Shown: positions 17,639-27,179, numbered from the stretch's first letter. The stretch is DNA of 64,000 bases from Lysobacterales bacterium (GCA_022841325.1 JALHRS010000010.1:1-64000); one strand, 5' to 3'. Program-made: numbers and translations. The notes: generated from the letters alone by a model not told the origin.

Positions 17639-18574
17639 ATGCTCAGAGCCCTCGCCAGCCTGTTTTTCTACGCCCGCTTCTATGGCCAGTTCAGCGTCGC
17701 CGGCCTCAGGCGGCGGCGCGCTGACTGGGTGGACTACGATCAGGATCTGAGCGGTCAGACCTGGCTGATCACAGGTGCCAGCGGTGGCATCGGCAGGGCG
17801 ATCGCCTTGCAGGCGCATGCGCGCGGAGCCACCGTGCTGGCGGCGGCCCGCAATCGCCAGAAGCTGGACGCGCTGCGGGCGGATGCTGGGAACTCCGAAC
17901 GCTTCGAAGTCCTGCCGGTCGATTTCTCGCTGTTGGTCCACACCCGCCGCTTCGCTGCCAAGGTGATCGGCCGGTCGTCTCCGATCACGGTACTGGTCAA
18001 CAATGTCGGGGTGCTGCTGAACCAGTATCAGCGCACCGCCGAAGGGCTGGAATCGTCGCTGGCCAGCAATCTGCTGAGTCACTACCTGCTGACCGAAACG
18101 CTGGTGGAGGCCGGCGCCATCGACCCCGACGGCGTGATCATCAACATGAGCTCGGGCGGCATGTACGGCGCCGCCCTCGATCTGAAGGCACTGACGCCCG
18201 ATCCCGCCGCCTATGACGGCATGGCCGCCTACGCCCAGCACAAGCGCGCCCAGGTCGAGCTGACCCGGCACTGGAACCAGCAATGGCAGGGCCATCCCAA
18301 GGTGCACGTGATGCATCCCGGCTGGGTCGATACCGAAGGCGTGCAGAGCTCCCTGCCCTGGTTTCGGGCCACGCTGCAGAGCCGCTTGCGCACAGCCGCG
18401 GACGCGGCCGACACGGCGCTCTGGCTCGGCAGCACGCGGCCACCACCGGCGGCCGCGGGCATATGGCTGGATCGGGTGCTGGACGACGAACATGCCTTTG
18501 CCTTCACCCGCAAGCCAGCACCGAGTGCGAAGGACCTGGCTGAATTTCTGAGGGCACACTCGCAGCTTGCTTGA
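17639..18574 (+). CDS. Short-chain dehydrogenase/reductase (DHRS12-like)
   Basis: The ATG at 17639 is preferred over the upstream GTG at 17564, whose extra residues do not fit the family. The 311-residue product has the cofactor motif TGASGGIG (45-52), NNVG (121-124), catalytic Ser171/172, Tyr198 and Lys202 (Y-A-Q-H-K). The N-terminal 30 residues (LASLFFYARFYGQFSVAG) and the overall arrangement resemble the DHRS12 branch. NAD(P)H-dependent oxidation or reduction of a lipid-like alcohol or ketone is likely, but the substrate is unknown. No operon partner is evident. Confidence 0.88.
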   Translation: MLRALASLFFYARFYGQFSVAGLRRRRADWVDYDQDLSGQTWLITGASGGIGRAIALQAHARGATVLAAARNRQKLDALRADAGNSERFEVLPVDFSLLVHTRRFAAKVIGRSSPITVLVNNVGVLLNQYQRTAEGLESSLASNLLSHYLLTETLVEAGAIDPDGVIINMSSGGMYGAALDLKALTPDPAAYDGMAAYAQHKRAQVELTRHWNQQWQGHPKVHVMHPGWVDTEGVQSSLPWFRATLQSRLRTAADAADTALWLGSTRPPPAAAGIWLDRVLDDEHAFAFTRKPAPSAKDLAEFLRAHSQLA

Positions 18575-18805
18575 GCAGCGCGGCGGGTCGCCGAGGGCCG
18601 CAAGGCGAGTGCCGGGGGAACGAAGAGATCGCCGTGAAGGGCCGCTGCAGCTCGCCCACCGTCAACGAGGTCGGCATCTTCTTGCTACAGGAGGTCTTCG
18701 ACCATTACTGAGCTGTAGGGACACCTGACTTCTGGCCATGGCAGGGACAGCGAGGCGCAGGTAGCCTTGCCGGCCTCGCCCCTGCCATGGTTCGAAGCGT
18801 TGCCC

Positions 18806-20191
18806 ATGACTACCCTGCGTTTACCCTCATTGCTGACCGTGCTGGTCAGCCTCTCCCTTGCCACACCGGTATGGGCGGCTGACAGCGACACCTGGGAAAT
18901 CCCTATTGCCGTCAAGACCCTGGACAACGGCCTGACGGTCGTGGTCTCTGAAGACCACAGCGCGCCGGTGGTCGGCGTCAGCATGGTCTACAAGGTCGGG
19001 ATGCGGCTGGAGCCGAAGAACCGCAGCGGCTTCGCCCATCTGTTCGAGCATCTTATGTTCGAGGGCACGCCCAACGCCGGCGAAGGCGTGTTCGACAAGG
19101 TCATCACCGGCGGCGGCGGCCGCAACAACGGCTCGACCCGGCCGGACTACACCAACTACATCGAAATTGCGCCGGTGTCAGCGCTGGAATCGATCCTGTG
19201 GCTGGAAGCCGACCGCATGAAGACCCTGGACTTCAATGCCAAGACCCTGAAGAACCAGCAGGATGTGGTCAAGGAAGAGATCCGGGTCAACGTCAAGAAC
19301 CAGCCCTACGGCGGCTTCATGTGGATCGACATCAGCCAGCAGGCCTTCCAGAAATGGGAGAACAACCACGATGGCTACGGCAGTTTCGTCGACCTGGAAA
19401 ATGCCAGCCTGGACGATGTACGTGCCTTCCACCGCGACTATTACGGCCCCAACAATGCCGTCATCGGTCTGGCGGGTGATGTCACGCCCGAGCAGGCTTT
19501 CGCGCTGATCGAGAAGTACTTCGGCGGCATCGAAGCCCGGCCGACACCGCCGCGCCCGGATGTTTCCGAACCGCTCAACACCGAAGAGAAGCGCATCACC
19601 CAGTCCGATGCCCTGGCGCAGGTGCCGGCAGTCGCCGTGGCCTGGAAGATTCCCGACCGCGGCAGCGACGATCAGGCCCCCTTTGCGGTGCTGGCCGAAG
19701 TGCTGGCCGGCGGCGATGCCTCGCGCATGTACCAGGGCCTGGTCAAAGGCAAGGAAATGGCGCTGAACATGGATTTTCTGTTCGGCCTGACCGGACCCTT
19801 CGAATATGACGGCCCGACGCTGCTGACCCTGTTCGCGCTGTACAAGCCCAATATCGGCTCGGACGATCTGATCCAGGAGATGGACCGGCTGATCGCGGAC
19901 GTGGTCAAGGATGGTGTATCCGACGAGGAACTTCAGCGGGTCAAGACCAGCATGCTCTCGGACTGGAACAACGGCATGGAGAGCTTTCTCAGTCGCGCCG
20001 ATGATCTGGCCAAATTCCAGGCACTGTGGGGTGATGCCCATGTCGCCAATCAGGTGCCCGGCTGGATCGAAGCGGTCAGCTCCGATGATCTCAAGCGCGT
20101 CGCCGCCAAGTACCTGACCGCTGCCAATCGCACGGTCATCGACCGCAAGCCGGCGGCGATGCTCGACGCCGCACCCGCGACCCAGAACTGA
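18806..20191 (+). CDS. M16 family zinc peptidase, catalytic subunit
   Basis: The ATG at 18806 gives a signal peptide (LPSLLTVLVSLSLATPVWA, cut near residue 24). The product is 461 residues. The inverted zinc motif H78-L-F-E81-H82 is intact, and the distal ligand Glu157/158 (VVKEEIR) is spaced about 75 residues on, as in M16 enzymes. This is a periplasmic peptidase with two M16 half-domains. The gene lies 10 bp from a second M16 gene that lacks the zinc motif, so the two probably form a heterodimer like mitochondrial processing peptidase. Substrates are unknown; degradation of small peptides is typical for the family. Confidence 0.92.
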   Translation: MTTLRLPSLLTVLVSLSLATPVWAADSDTWEIPIAVKTLDNGLTVVVSEDHSAPVVGVSMVYKVGMRLEPKNRSGFAHLFEHLMFEGTPNAGEGVFDKVITGGGGRNNGSTRPDYTNYIEIAPVSALESILWLEADRMKTLDFNAKTLKNQQDVVKEEIRVNVKNQPYGGFMWIDISQQAFQKWENNHDGYGSFVDLENASLDDVRAFHRDYYGPNNAVIGLAGDVTPEQAFALIEKYFGGIEARPTPPRPDVSEPLNTEEKRITQSDALAQVPAVAVAWKIPDRGSDDQAPFAVLAEVLAGGDASRMYQGLVKGKEMALNMDFLFGLTGPFEYDGPTLLTLFALYKPNIGSDDLIQEMDRLIADVVKDGVSDEELQRVKTSMLSDWNNGMESFLSRADDLAKFQALWGDAHVANQVPGWIEAVSSDDLKRVAAKYLTAANRTVIDRKPAAMLDAAPATQN

Positions 20192-20201
20192 GGAGCCCGC
20201 C

Positions 20202-21599
20202 ATGACCCGTACATTGATTGCACTGCTGATCGGCGCGCTGCTGAGCCCCGTCGCCCAGGCCAGCACCGGGCTGCCCAAGGATCTGCCGGCTTACGGCGCC
20301 GACAAGCCGCTGCCGGTGCCGGAAATCTCGCAAAGCACGCTGGACAATGGCCTGACCGTCTGGGTGGTGCCGCGCGAGGGCATCCCCCGTGTCGACTACG
20401 TACTCAGCTTCAAGGGCGCAGGTCTCGCCGCCGATGAGGCTTCGATGCCCGGTTTTGCCTCCACGCTGGCCTCGATGCTGAACGAAGGCACGGAAAAGCG
20501 CAGTTCCCGGGAGATTGCCGAGACCGCCCAGTCCTATGGCGGCTCGGTAGGTGCCTACGCCAGCAACGACGGACTCACCGTAGCGGCCAATGCGCTGGCC
20601 TCGCAGGCCGAGTCGATGCTGGCGCTGCTGGCGGAGGTCGCGCGCACGCCGAGCTTTCCTGAGGACGAAGTCACGCTGGCCAAGGCCAACGCCCTGCAGG
20701 GCCTGAAGGCCGCCGAAGCGCAACCCGGTTTCCGCGCCGAACGGGCGATCTCGGCCGCTGTCTATGGCGATCATCCGTATGCGCGCACGCAGCCGACCGA
20801 GGACAGCATCAATGCGGTGACCCGCGACCAGCTGAAGGCCGCTCACGCACAGCGGCTGCGGCCGGATCAGGCACTGCTGGTGATCACCGGTCGTATCGAC
20901 GCCGACACCGCGCTCAAGTACGCCACCGAAGCCTTTGGCGACTGGAAGGTCGAAGGCAAGGCCGCCGCCGCCATTCCGATGGCCCGCACTGAAGCCAAGC
21001 CCTCCTTCGTGCACCTCGATCGCAGCGGCAGCGTGCAATCGAGCGTGCGCATCGGCAGTCCGTCGATTCCCGCCTCGCACCCTGACTATGTACCGCTGCG
21101 ACTGACCAGCACCATCCTCGGCGGCGGTTTCAGCAGTCGTTTGATGCAGAATCTGCGCGAGGACAAGGGCTACACCTACGGCGCCGGCGTCAGCTATCGC
21201 GCCGGACTTTCCGGCGGCGGCATGATCGCCTCGGCCGATGTGCGCAACGAAGTCACCGGCGCCGCCGTGGGCGAATTCCTGACCGAATACCAGCGCATCG
21301 GCAGTGAGGCGGTCAGCGCGGAAGAGTTGCAGATGAACCAGCGCTACGTCGCTGGCGGATACCTGATCAGCAACCAGATGCAGGCCTCGGTGGCCTCCAC
21401 GCTCGCCAGCAACTGGCTGGTCGGCCTGCCGCCGGAATTCCTCGGCGAATACGTGCCGAAAATCCGCGCCGTCGACGCCAAACAGGTGCAAACGATGGGC
21501 AAGAAGTACTTCGACCCCAAGGCCCAGTCGATCATCGTCGTCGGCGACAAGTCGGTAGTGGCCGAGCTCAAGGACTTTGGTAAGTTCGAGGAGCAGTAG
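20202..21599 (+). CDS. M16 family peptidase homologue, non-catalytic subunit
   Basis: The ATG follows GAGGAGCCCGCC, a good ribosome site. The 465-residue product has a signal peptide ending AQA. Where the partner has HxxEH, this protein reads ASMLNEGTEK, so it cannot bind zinc there. The C-terminal half keeps the substrate-binding arginine/tyrosine block LREDKGYTYG. That combination (one subunit with zinc site, one with R/Y pair) is the known division of labour in heterodimeric M16 peptidases. The gene is co-transcribed with the upstream M16 gene. Confidence 0.9.
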   Translation: MTRTLIALLIGALLSPVAQASTGLPKDLPAYGADKPLPVPEISQSTLDNGLTVWVVPREGIPRVDYVLSFKGAGLAADEASMPGFASTLASMLNEGTEKRSSREIAETAQSYGGSVGAYASNDGLTVAANALASQAESMLALLAEVARTPSFPEDEVTLAKANALQGLKAAEAQPGFRAERAISAAVYGDHPYARTQPTEDSINAVTRDQLKAAHAQRLRPDQALLVITGRIDADTALKYATEAFGDWKVEGKAAAAIPMARTEAKPSFVHLDRSGSVQSSVRIGSPSIPASHPDYVPLRLTSTILGGGFSSRLMQNLREDKGYTYGAGVSYRAGLSGGGMIASADVRNEVTGAAVGEFLTEYQRIGSEAVSAEELQMNQRYVAGGYLISNQMQASVASTLASNWLVGLPPEFLGEYVPKIRAVDAKQVQTMGKKYFDPKAQSIIVVGDKSVVAELKDFGKFEEQ

Positions 21600-21679
21600 G
21601 GTCGCCGCCGGCGCGCGGCAGCCCAGGCAGGTCACGTTGCCCGCGCAGCGGGCTACGTGACAGCCGCGGGGCTGCGGGC

Positions 21680-22177
21680 CTAAGGCTTGTGCAGCAGCTG
21701 CAGCACTGCAGCGTCGGTCTGGGCCAGGCGATCCCGGATCTGTTGCAGCAAGGCCTGCGAGCGCCGTGAAGCCACGGCCTCGATGCCCTCCTGCGGGCTG
21801 CCCTGGGCAAAGGCGTCGTAGCTGCGTTTGAGCATCGCGTACTCACTGCCGATGCTGTCGATGATCGCGTTGCAATCGGTGCCGCGGCCCAGTGAGCGCC
21901 GGAGGATGCGTTCGGTCAGCACCATCTGCCGGGTCAGCAGATAGATCGATTGCGGGCTGGCACCATCCTGCATCTCGATGGCGATCAGCTCATCGGTCTG
22001 GGCCAGTATCGGGTACAGACCCTGGCCCACCGGATCCACCAGCGCATCGGCAAAACAGGCTTTGCCGGCCGCCGGTGCGGCCTGGACGGCCAGCGCCGGC
22101 AAGCACGACAAGGCCAGCAGCAGGACCCCAGCCCAGCGACGTCCAGCCACGCTTCCAGAACCATGAACCTCATGCAT
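21680..22177 (-). CDS. Periplasmic protein of unknown function
   Basis: The 165-residue product has a signal peptide (RRWAGVLLLALSCLPALAVQA, cut near residue 33). A helical mature domain with two cysteines (KACFAD and GTDCNA) follows; these could form one disulfide. I do not recognise the family. AGGAG lies 13 bases upstream of the ATG, rather far. It is convergent with the M16 operon and upstream of nothing obvious. The helical repeat of hydrophobic residues suggests a four-helix bundle (inference). Confidence 0.7.
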   Translation of the reverse strand: MHEVHGSGSVAGRRWAGVLLLALSCLPALAVQAAPAAGKACFADALVDPVGQGLYPILAQTDELIAIEMQDGASPQSIYLLTRQMVLTERILRRSLGRGTDCNAIIDSIGSEYAMLKRSYDAFAQGSPQEGIEAVASRRSQALLQQIRDRLAQTDAAVLQLLHKP

Positions 22178-22216
22178 GAGCAGCTTCGACTCCTGAGCTG
22201 GTTGCAGGGTGCCAAT

Positions 22217-23134
22217 CTAGCGCGTGTCGCTCTGCAAGTGGGAGCGTGCAGACTTCCCGGTCAGGATCACCAGCGCAATGCCGCCGAGGATCGTCGCCGA
22301 TGCCAGCAGCAGACGCGGCGTCAGCGCTTCACCCAGGAACAGCAGCCCGCCGAGCGCAGCGATGACTGGAACGCTGAGCTGCACCGTCGCCGCCGTGGTC
22401 GATTTCAGCACCGGCAGCACCGAATACCAGAGGGCATAACCCAGGCCCGAGGCCAGCGCACCCGAGGCCAGCGCATATCCGGCACCGGTCAGATCCCAAC
22501 GGGCGTGCTCGATATTGACGAGGCTGAGCAACAGTGCAAGCGGCAAGGCCAGCAGGAAGTTGCCGGCCGTGACCCGGGTCGGATCGCCACCCTGCCGTCC
22601 GCGCAGCGAATAGATGCCCCAGGCCATGCCCGCCAGCAGCATCAAGGTGGCGCCGATCAGAGGTGGCGCCGCCAGCCCCGGCAGCAGCAGGCCCACCAGC
22701 CCACCCAGCGCCAGCATCAGACCCAGCCACTGCAATCCGCGCAGGCGCTCGCCCTTCCAGAGTCCGGCTCCGATCATCGTGGTCTGCACCGCGACAAACA
22801 GGATCAGTGCACCGGTGCCCGCGGACAGACTCAGATAGGCCCAGGAAAAGCCCGCCGCGTAGACAAACAAGGCCGCCGCCGACAACCAGCTGCCGCGACC
22901 GGGTCGATCACGGTGGAACAGGAAGACCAGCAGCGCCAGCGTCAGCGCGCCGGACAGCAGACGGATGGCCGTGAAGCTGGCGGCATCGATGGCGGTTTCG
23001 CGCAAGGCCAGTCGGCACAGCAGTGAATTGCCGGCGAAGGCCATCATCGTCAGCAATGTCAGTAGAGAAGTCCGAATCAAGGCCTGGAACTCCGGGGCGG
23101 GTGCTCGGTGGATGCCCGAGCGGTGCGTCATCAT
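22217..23134 (-). CDS. EamA/DMT-family transporter
   Basis: The 305-residue product has ten predicted membrane helices in two five-helix EamA repeats, with RLLSGALTLALL in the first half and VPVIAALGGLLFLGEALTPRLLLAS in the second. That second segment is the typical EamA end block. It is an inner-membrane metabolite or amino-acid exporter by family; the substrate is not predictable. The start is uncertain, because the first 19 residues precede the first helix and no strong ribosome site is visible. Confidence 0.88.
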   Translation of the reverse strand: MMTHRSGIHRAPAPEFQALIRTSLLTLLTMMAFAGNSLLCRLALRETAIDAASFTAIRLLSGALTLALLVFLFHRDRPGRGSWLSAAALFVYAAGFSWAYLSLSAGTGALILFVAVQTTMIGAGLWKGERLRGLQWLGLMLALGGLVGLLLPGLAAPPLIGATLMLLAGMAWGIYSLRGRQGGDPTRVTAGNFLLALPLALLLSLVNIEHARWDLTGAGYALASGALASGLGYALWYSVLPVLKSTTAATVQLSVPVIAALGGLLFLGEALTPRLLLASATILGGIALVILTGKSARSHLQSDTR

Positions 23135-23333
23135 GGCTCAGAACGCCAGTGTCCCGGGCGCAGTGCGTCGTACATTTTGTTACTGACGGCGCCCAGCCGC
23201 CGTTTAAATTTGGTTCAGCTGCGGTGCTAGATTAAGGCTGTCGATGCTTTCCGGTTTCCAGTCCGATTGTCTGCGCGCGGACCTGGTCGACGCGTCACGG
23301 CGCTGCCCGTGTGGCCACACCTCTGGAGGCACG

Positions 23334-26048
23334 ATGTCCAAGCTGACGGCGTTGTTGGGACTGTTGCTGGCGCTAGGCATCATGCCAGCGACAGCACAGC
23401 GTGTAGATCAGGCCAAGGTGCTGGCCGACAGCGGCTTCAGGCCCAAACCCAATGGTTTCGGATTTCCGAACTGGGGCGGAAACCAGCACCCGCACGCCAA
23501 GTTGACGGCCGAAGATGCCGCCATCCTGTTTGGCGACCAGGTCTGTGCGCGACGGACCAATGGGCTGTGCGTGCCCACCCCCGGCGCCAAGATGTGGATC
23601 GACAAGATGAACAAGTCGAGCGAGGGTGGCCATTGCGAGGGCATGGCGGTGCTCAGCGCGGCTTTCTACACCAAGGCCGAGTCGCCACAGACACTCGGTG
23701 CCAAGGAGACCTTTGCGCTGGCACCCAAGAACGAAGTGCTGATGCGCAGCATTTCTGCCTACTTCGCCATGCAGTTCCTGGAACCGGTCAGCTCGGCCTC
23801 GAAATCTGCCTTGCAATTGACGCTGCAGCAGCTGGTCGACCGACTGATCGAGTCGCTCAAGGCTGGCAAGGATTACCCGACGGTCGGGTTCTACTACAGT
23901 GACGGCGGCCATGCGGTCACGCCTTATCGCGTGGATTCCACCGGTCCCGGGCTCTATCGCGTGTACATCTACGACAACAATTATCCCGGTGCCGAGAGGT
24001 ACATCGATTTCGATATCCCGCGCGATCAGTGGGTCTATCTGGGTGCAGCCTTGAATCCGGCCGAAGCGGCCGCGCCCTGGAAGGGCAGCAGGGGCACCTT
24101 CGAAGTCACCATGCTGTCGGCCCGCCAACAGCCGCTGAAGTGTCCGTTCTGCTCGGGTCCGACCGCGCCCCGACCGGCCTCGAAACCGGCAACGCCGGCA
24201 CCCGCAGCGAAGCCTGCGCCCGGGGCGCCGCAGCCGGGTGCAAGGCCTCCTGCACCACCCAAGCCAGGCGCACAGAAACCCAAGTCACCGATCAAGCCGG
24301 AACCGCGCAAGCCAGCGGTCGCCAAACCCAAGTCGCCTGCGCCGCCAGCTCAGCGCCCCGCGCCGCGCCCGGCGCAGAACCTTCAGCCTGCTGTGCCCTC
24401 CGACAGCTACACGGTGGTCACGTCCAGCCGCTGCACCCAGGTTCAGGCGGTTTCCAAGGGCAGCAAGCAACAGGTGCGCATGGGCGCGGCCGGTGTCGAC
24501 AACCAGATCACGGGCGCCAGCATGAGCCGTATCCGCGGCGCTCGCGGCTGCGTGGTCAGTCTGCCCAAGGATCAGGAATACGATGTGCGGCTGGTCGATG
24601 ACGGTCAGCCTTCTACCAGACCGACCACCGACCTGGTGGTCTTCGGACCAGGCAAGGTCTACGAAGTCAGCGATGTGGTGATCCGACCCAATGCCACCGA
24701 GAGCTTCAGCGTAGAACCCGACAACTTCAGCTATCAGGCCGGCGGCTCACAGAAACCCACCCTGCGCGTCGGCGGTGCCGGTGCTGGCGCCAATGGCTAT
24801 TACGAAGTCAGCGGATTTGAACTCAGCGAAGGCCGGGAATTCGGCGCGCGCGAGACCGATGATGGCAAGATCGCCTTCAGCAACAACGACCCGGGCATCG
24901 ATCGTTTCGACCTGCGCGCCGAGATCGTCGACGAGGAGGACTCGGAGGAATACGAGTTCGACGATTTCGAAGTGGGTGACAACGGCCAGGCGCTGATCGA
25001 CATTGATGACGAGGGCGACCTCTATGTCGACGTCGACAGCGACAGCGACGGTGACTACGACGCCATCGATGAGGACGACGACAACGACGGCATGGTGGAC
25101 GAAGCCGACGACGAATCCGACCTCGGCGACGACGAATCCGACTTTGGCGACGACGAATCCGACCTCGGTGACGACGAATCCGACCTCGGTGACGATGAAT
25201 CCGACCTCGGTGACGACGAATCCGACCTCGGCGACGATGAATCCGACTTCGGCGACGATGAATCCGACCTTGGCGACGACGAATCCGACCTCGGCGACGA
25301 TGAATCCGACTTCGGCGACGACGAGGCCGAGGACATGGCCGATGACGATGAGGCCGATGGCGATGACCTGGATGATGACGAAGGCGACGACGATGGCAAC
25401 GAGAAGTCCATGGCCGGCGGCAGCGACGACGACATGGACGATGAGGATGACGCCGACGACGAGGACTCGGCCGATGACGGCGATGGCGAGGACTACGCCG
25501 ACGACGGCGACGATGAGGACTCGGCCGATGACGGCGACGATGAGGACTCGGCCGACGACGGCGACGATGAGGACTCGGCCGATGACGGCGACGGCGAGGA
25601 CTACGCCGATGACGGCGACGACGAGGACTACGCCGACGACGGCGACGATGAGGACTCATCCGATGACGGCGACGACGAGGACTACGCCGACGACGGCGAC
25701 GATGAGGACTCGGCCGATGACGGCGACGGCGAGGACTACGCCGATGACGGCGACGATGAGGACTACGCCGATGACAGCGACGACGAGGACTACGCCGACG
25801 ACGGCGACGATGAGGACTCGGCCGATGACGGCGACGGCGAGGACTACGCCGACGACGGCGACGATGAGGACTCGGCCGATGACGGCGATGGCGAGGACTA
25901 CGCCGACGACGGCGACGGCGAGGACTACGCCGATGACGGTGGCGAAGACGAGGCTGAAGATGCTGGCGCGGAGGAAGACTACGCTGAGGACGACGGTGGT
26001 GAGGACGACGGTGGCGGCGACGAAGACGACAGCGAATATGAAAGGTGA
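23334..26048 (+). CDS. Secreted protein with Cys/His protease-like domain and long acidic repeat tail
   Basis: The ATG at 23334 sits 5 bases after GGAGGC. The product is 904 residues. A signal peptide ends ATAQ (about 19). Residues 20-270 hold a papain-like pattern: G-H-C101-E-G-M, then G-G-H193-A-V, then Y-D214-N215-N216, suggesting a Cys-His-Asp/Asn triad. Residues about 280-365 are a Pro/Ala/Lys linker. A beta domain (about 365-555) leads into a calcium-binding-like segment (DSDSDGDYDAIDEDDDNDG). The last 315 or so residues are Asp/Glu-rich, with ten 7-residue units (DDESDLG) then about eighteen 9-residue units (DDGDDEDSA/DDGDGEDYA). It ends SEYER. Extracellular calcium-dependent folding is likely; protease activity is inference. 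Confidence 0.8.
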   Translation: MSKLTALLGLLLALGIMPATAQRVDQAKVLADSGFRPKPNGFGFPNWGGNQHPHAKLTAEDAAILFGDQVCARRTNGLCVPTPGAKMWIDKMNKSSEGGHCEGMAVLSAAFYTKAESPQTLGAKETFALAPKNEVLMRSISAYFAMQFLEPVSSASKSALQLTLQQLVDRLIESLKAGKDYPTVGFYYSDGGHAVTPYRVDSTGPGLYRVYIYDNNYPGAERYIDFDIPRDQWVYLGAALNPAEAAAPWKGSRGTFEVTMLSARQQPLKCPFCSGPTAPRPASKPATPAPAAKPAPGAPQPGARPPAPPKPGAQKPKSPIKPEPRKPAVAKPKSPAPPAQRPAPRPAQNLQPAVPSDSYTVVTSSRCTQVQAVSKGSKQQVRMGAAGVDNQITGASMSRIRGARGCVVSLPKDQEYDVRLVDDGQPSTRPTTDLVVFGPGKVYEVSDVVIRPNATESFSVEPDNFSYQAGGSQKPTLRVGGAGAGANGYYEVSGFELSEGREFGARETDDGKIAFSNNDPGIDRFDLRAEIVDEEDSEEYEFDDFEVGDNGQALIDIDDEGDLYVDVDSDSDGDYDAIDEDDDNDGMVDEADDESDLGDDESDFGDDESDLGDDESDLGDDESDLGDDESDLGDDESDFGDDESDLGDDESDLGDDESDFGDDEAEDMADDDEADGDDLDDDEGDDDGNEKSMAGGSDDDMDDEDDADDEDSADDGDGEDYADDGDDEDSADDGDDEDSADDGDDEDSADDGDGEDYADDGDDEDYADDGDDEDSSDDGDDEDYADDGDDEDSADDGDGEDYADDGDDEDYADDSDDEDYADDGDDEDSADDGDGEDYADDGDDEDSADDGDGEDYADDGDGEDYADDGGEDEAEDAGAEEDYAEDDGGEDDGGGDEDDSEYER
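25107..25316 (+). repeat. 21-bp coding repeats (DDESDLG x10)
   Basis: Ten in-frame copies encode DDESD(L/F)G, residues 592-661 of the acidic secreted protein. Copies differ by only a few bases, mostly at third positions, so they expanded recently. Confidence 0.9.
25450..25939 (+). repeat. 27-bp coding repeats (DDGDDEDSA/DDGDGEDYA)
   Basis: About eighteen in-frame 9-codon units alternate between the endings EDSA and EDYA. The alternation suggests that pairs or triplets of units were copied together. Confidence 0.9.
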
Positions 26049-26083
26049 ATCGAAGACCTGCGCAGTGAGAACAGCTTGAGGCT

Positions 26084-26117
26084 GATCGCCCGGTTCCGCG
26101 CCCGGAACCGGGCGATC
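26084..26117. terminator. Perfect 15-bp hairpin between convergent genes
   Basis: GATCGCCCGGTTCCG (26084-26098) and its exact complement (26103-26117) enclose a 4-base loop. It lies between the ends of the acidic-protein gene and the aldo/keto reductase gene. No U-tract follows on either strand, so bidirectional termination is probable but not certain. Confidence 0.6.
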
Positions 26118-26174
26118 ACGACTCCAGGGAACTCGTCGACCCGCAGCTTGAAGTAGCCCGCACTTCCTGGCGGC

Positions 26175-27179
26175 TCAGCCTTGCAGACCGTCGATGGCCG
26201 CCAACTCGTCCTGGTCAAACGGGGCCGCTCCCGCTGCCACCACAGCCTCGTCGATGTGGCCAACGCGACTGGCGCCGATCAGCACCGAGGTCAATGCCGG
26301 CTGTCGCAGCAGCCAGATCACTGCCATCTGCGCCAGCGACTGGCCGCGCCGTTGCGCGATCTGATTCAGCGCATTCAGATGCGCCAGCCGTTCCGCGGTA
26401 AGCACTTTGGGCGGCAGGAATCCTCCCGGTATGGCTGCGCGCGAGTCGGTGGGAATGGCGCCATCCAGATACTTGTTGCTGAGCTGGCCCTGAGCCAGGG
26501 GCGAATAGGCGATGCAGCCCACGCCTTCGGCCTCCAGGGTCTGCAGCAGGCCCCGCTCCGGCTGCCGTTCCAGCAGGCTGTAGCGCGGCTGGTGCAGCAC
26601 GCATGGCGTACCGCTGGCGCGCAGCAGCGCACAGGCGCGGGCCGTCAGCTCCGGCGGATAGTTCGACAAACCCACATACAGCGCCTTGCCACTGCGCACG
26701 CTCGTCGCCAGCGCCTCCATGCTCTCTTCCAGCGGTGCGTCGGAGCTTGGCCGATGGTGATAGTAGACATCGACATAGTCGACGCGCATTCGCCGCAGGC
26801 TGGCATCCAGGCTGCTCAGCAGATACTTGCGCGACCCGCCATCCCCATAGGGTCCCGGACCCATGCGGTAGCCGGCCTTGGTCGACAGGATCAGTTCGTC
26901 CCGGCAGCCGCGCAGCGGGCCGTGCAGCACCCCACCCAGAGTCTCTTCCGCGGAGCCCGGCGGCGGGCCGTAATTGTTGGCCAGATCGAAGTGGGTGATG
27001 CCGCGATCGAAGGCATGGCAGAGCAGTTCCCGGGCGGTCGCCACGCTCTGGCTTGCCCCGAAGTTGTGCCACAGGCCCAGCGAAATCGCCGGCAGCTGCA
27101 GGCCGCTGCGGCCAGCGCGCCGATAGCCAATTTGCTGGTAACGGTCGGGATGGGGCTGATGGATCGAATCAGTGGCCAT
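26175..27179 (-). CDS. yghZ: Aldo/keto reductase, YghZ-like
   Basis: The ATG at 27179 has AGGA 5 bases upstream; an ATG two codons earlier sits inside that site. The 334-residue product has the family N-terminus LPAISLGLWHNFG, catalytic FDLANNYGPPPGSAEE (Asp/Tyr) and STKAGYRMGPGPYG with the active lysine. It also has YYHHRPSSDAP in place of the usual YSHR, and a C-terminal NADPH-binding block SVLIGASRVGHIDE. The closest named family is YghZ/Gpr, which reduces L-glyceraldehyde 3-phosphate and methylglyoxal. It appears to be a single gene. Confidence 0.88.
   Translation of the reverse strand: MATDSIHQPHPDRYQQIGYRRAGRSGLQLPAISLGLWHNFGASQSVATARELLCHAFDRGITHFDLANNYGPPPGSAEETLGGVLHGPLRGCRDELILSTKAGYRMGPGPYGDGGSRKYLLSSLDASLRRMRVDYVDVYYHHRPSSDAPLEESMEALATSVRSGKALYVGLSNYPPELTARACALLRASGTPCVLHQPRYSLLERQPERGLLQTLEAEGVGCIAYSPLAQGQLSNKYLDGAIPTDSRAAIPGGFLPPKVLTAERLAHLNALNQIAQRRGQSLAQMAVIWLLRQPALTSVLIGASRVGHIDEAVVAAGAAPFDQDELAAIDGLQG

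Noticed and set aside
18636..18711. Short + strand frame ending VNEVGIFLLQEVFDHY before the M16 operon
   Set aside because: Too short, with no start codon or ribosome site; it could be a chance frame.
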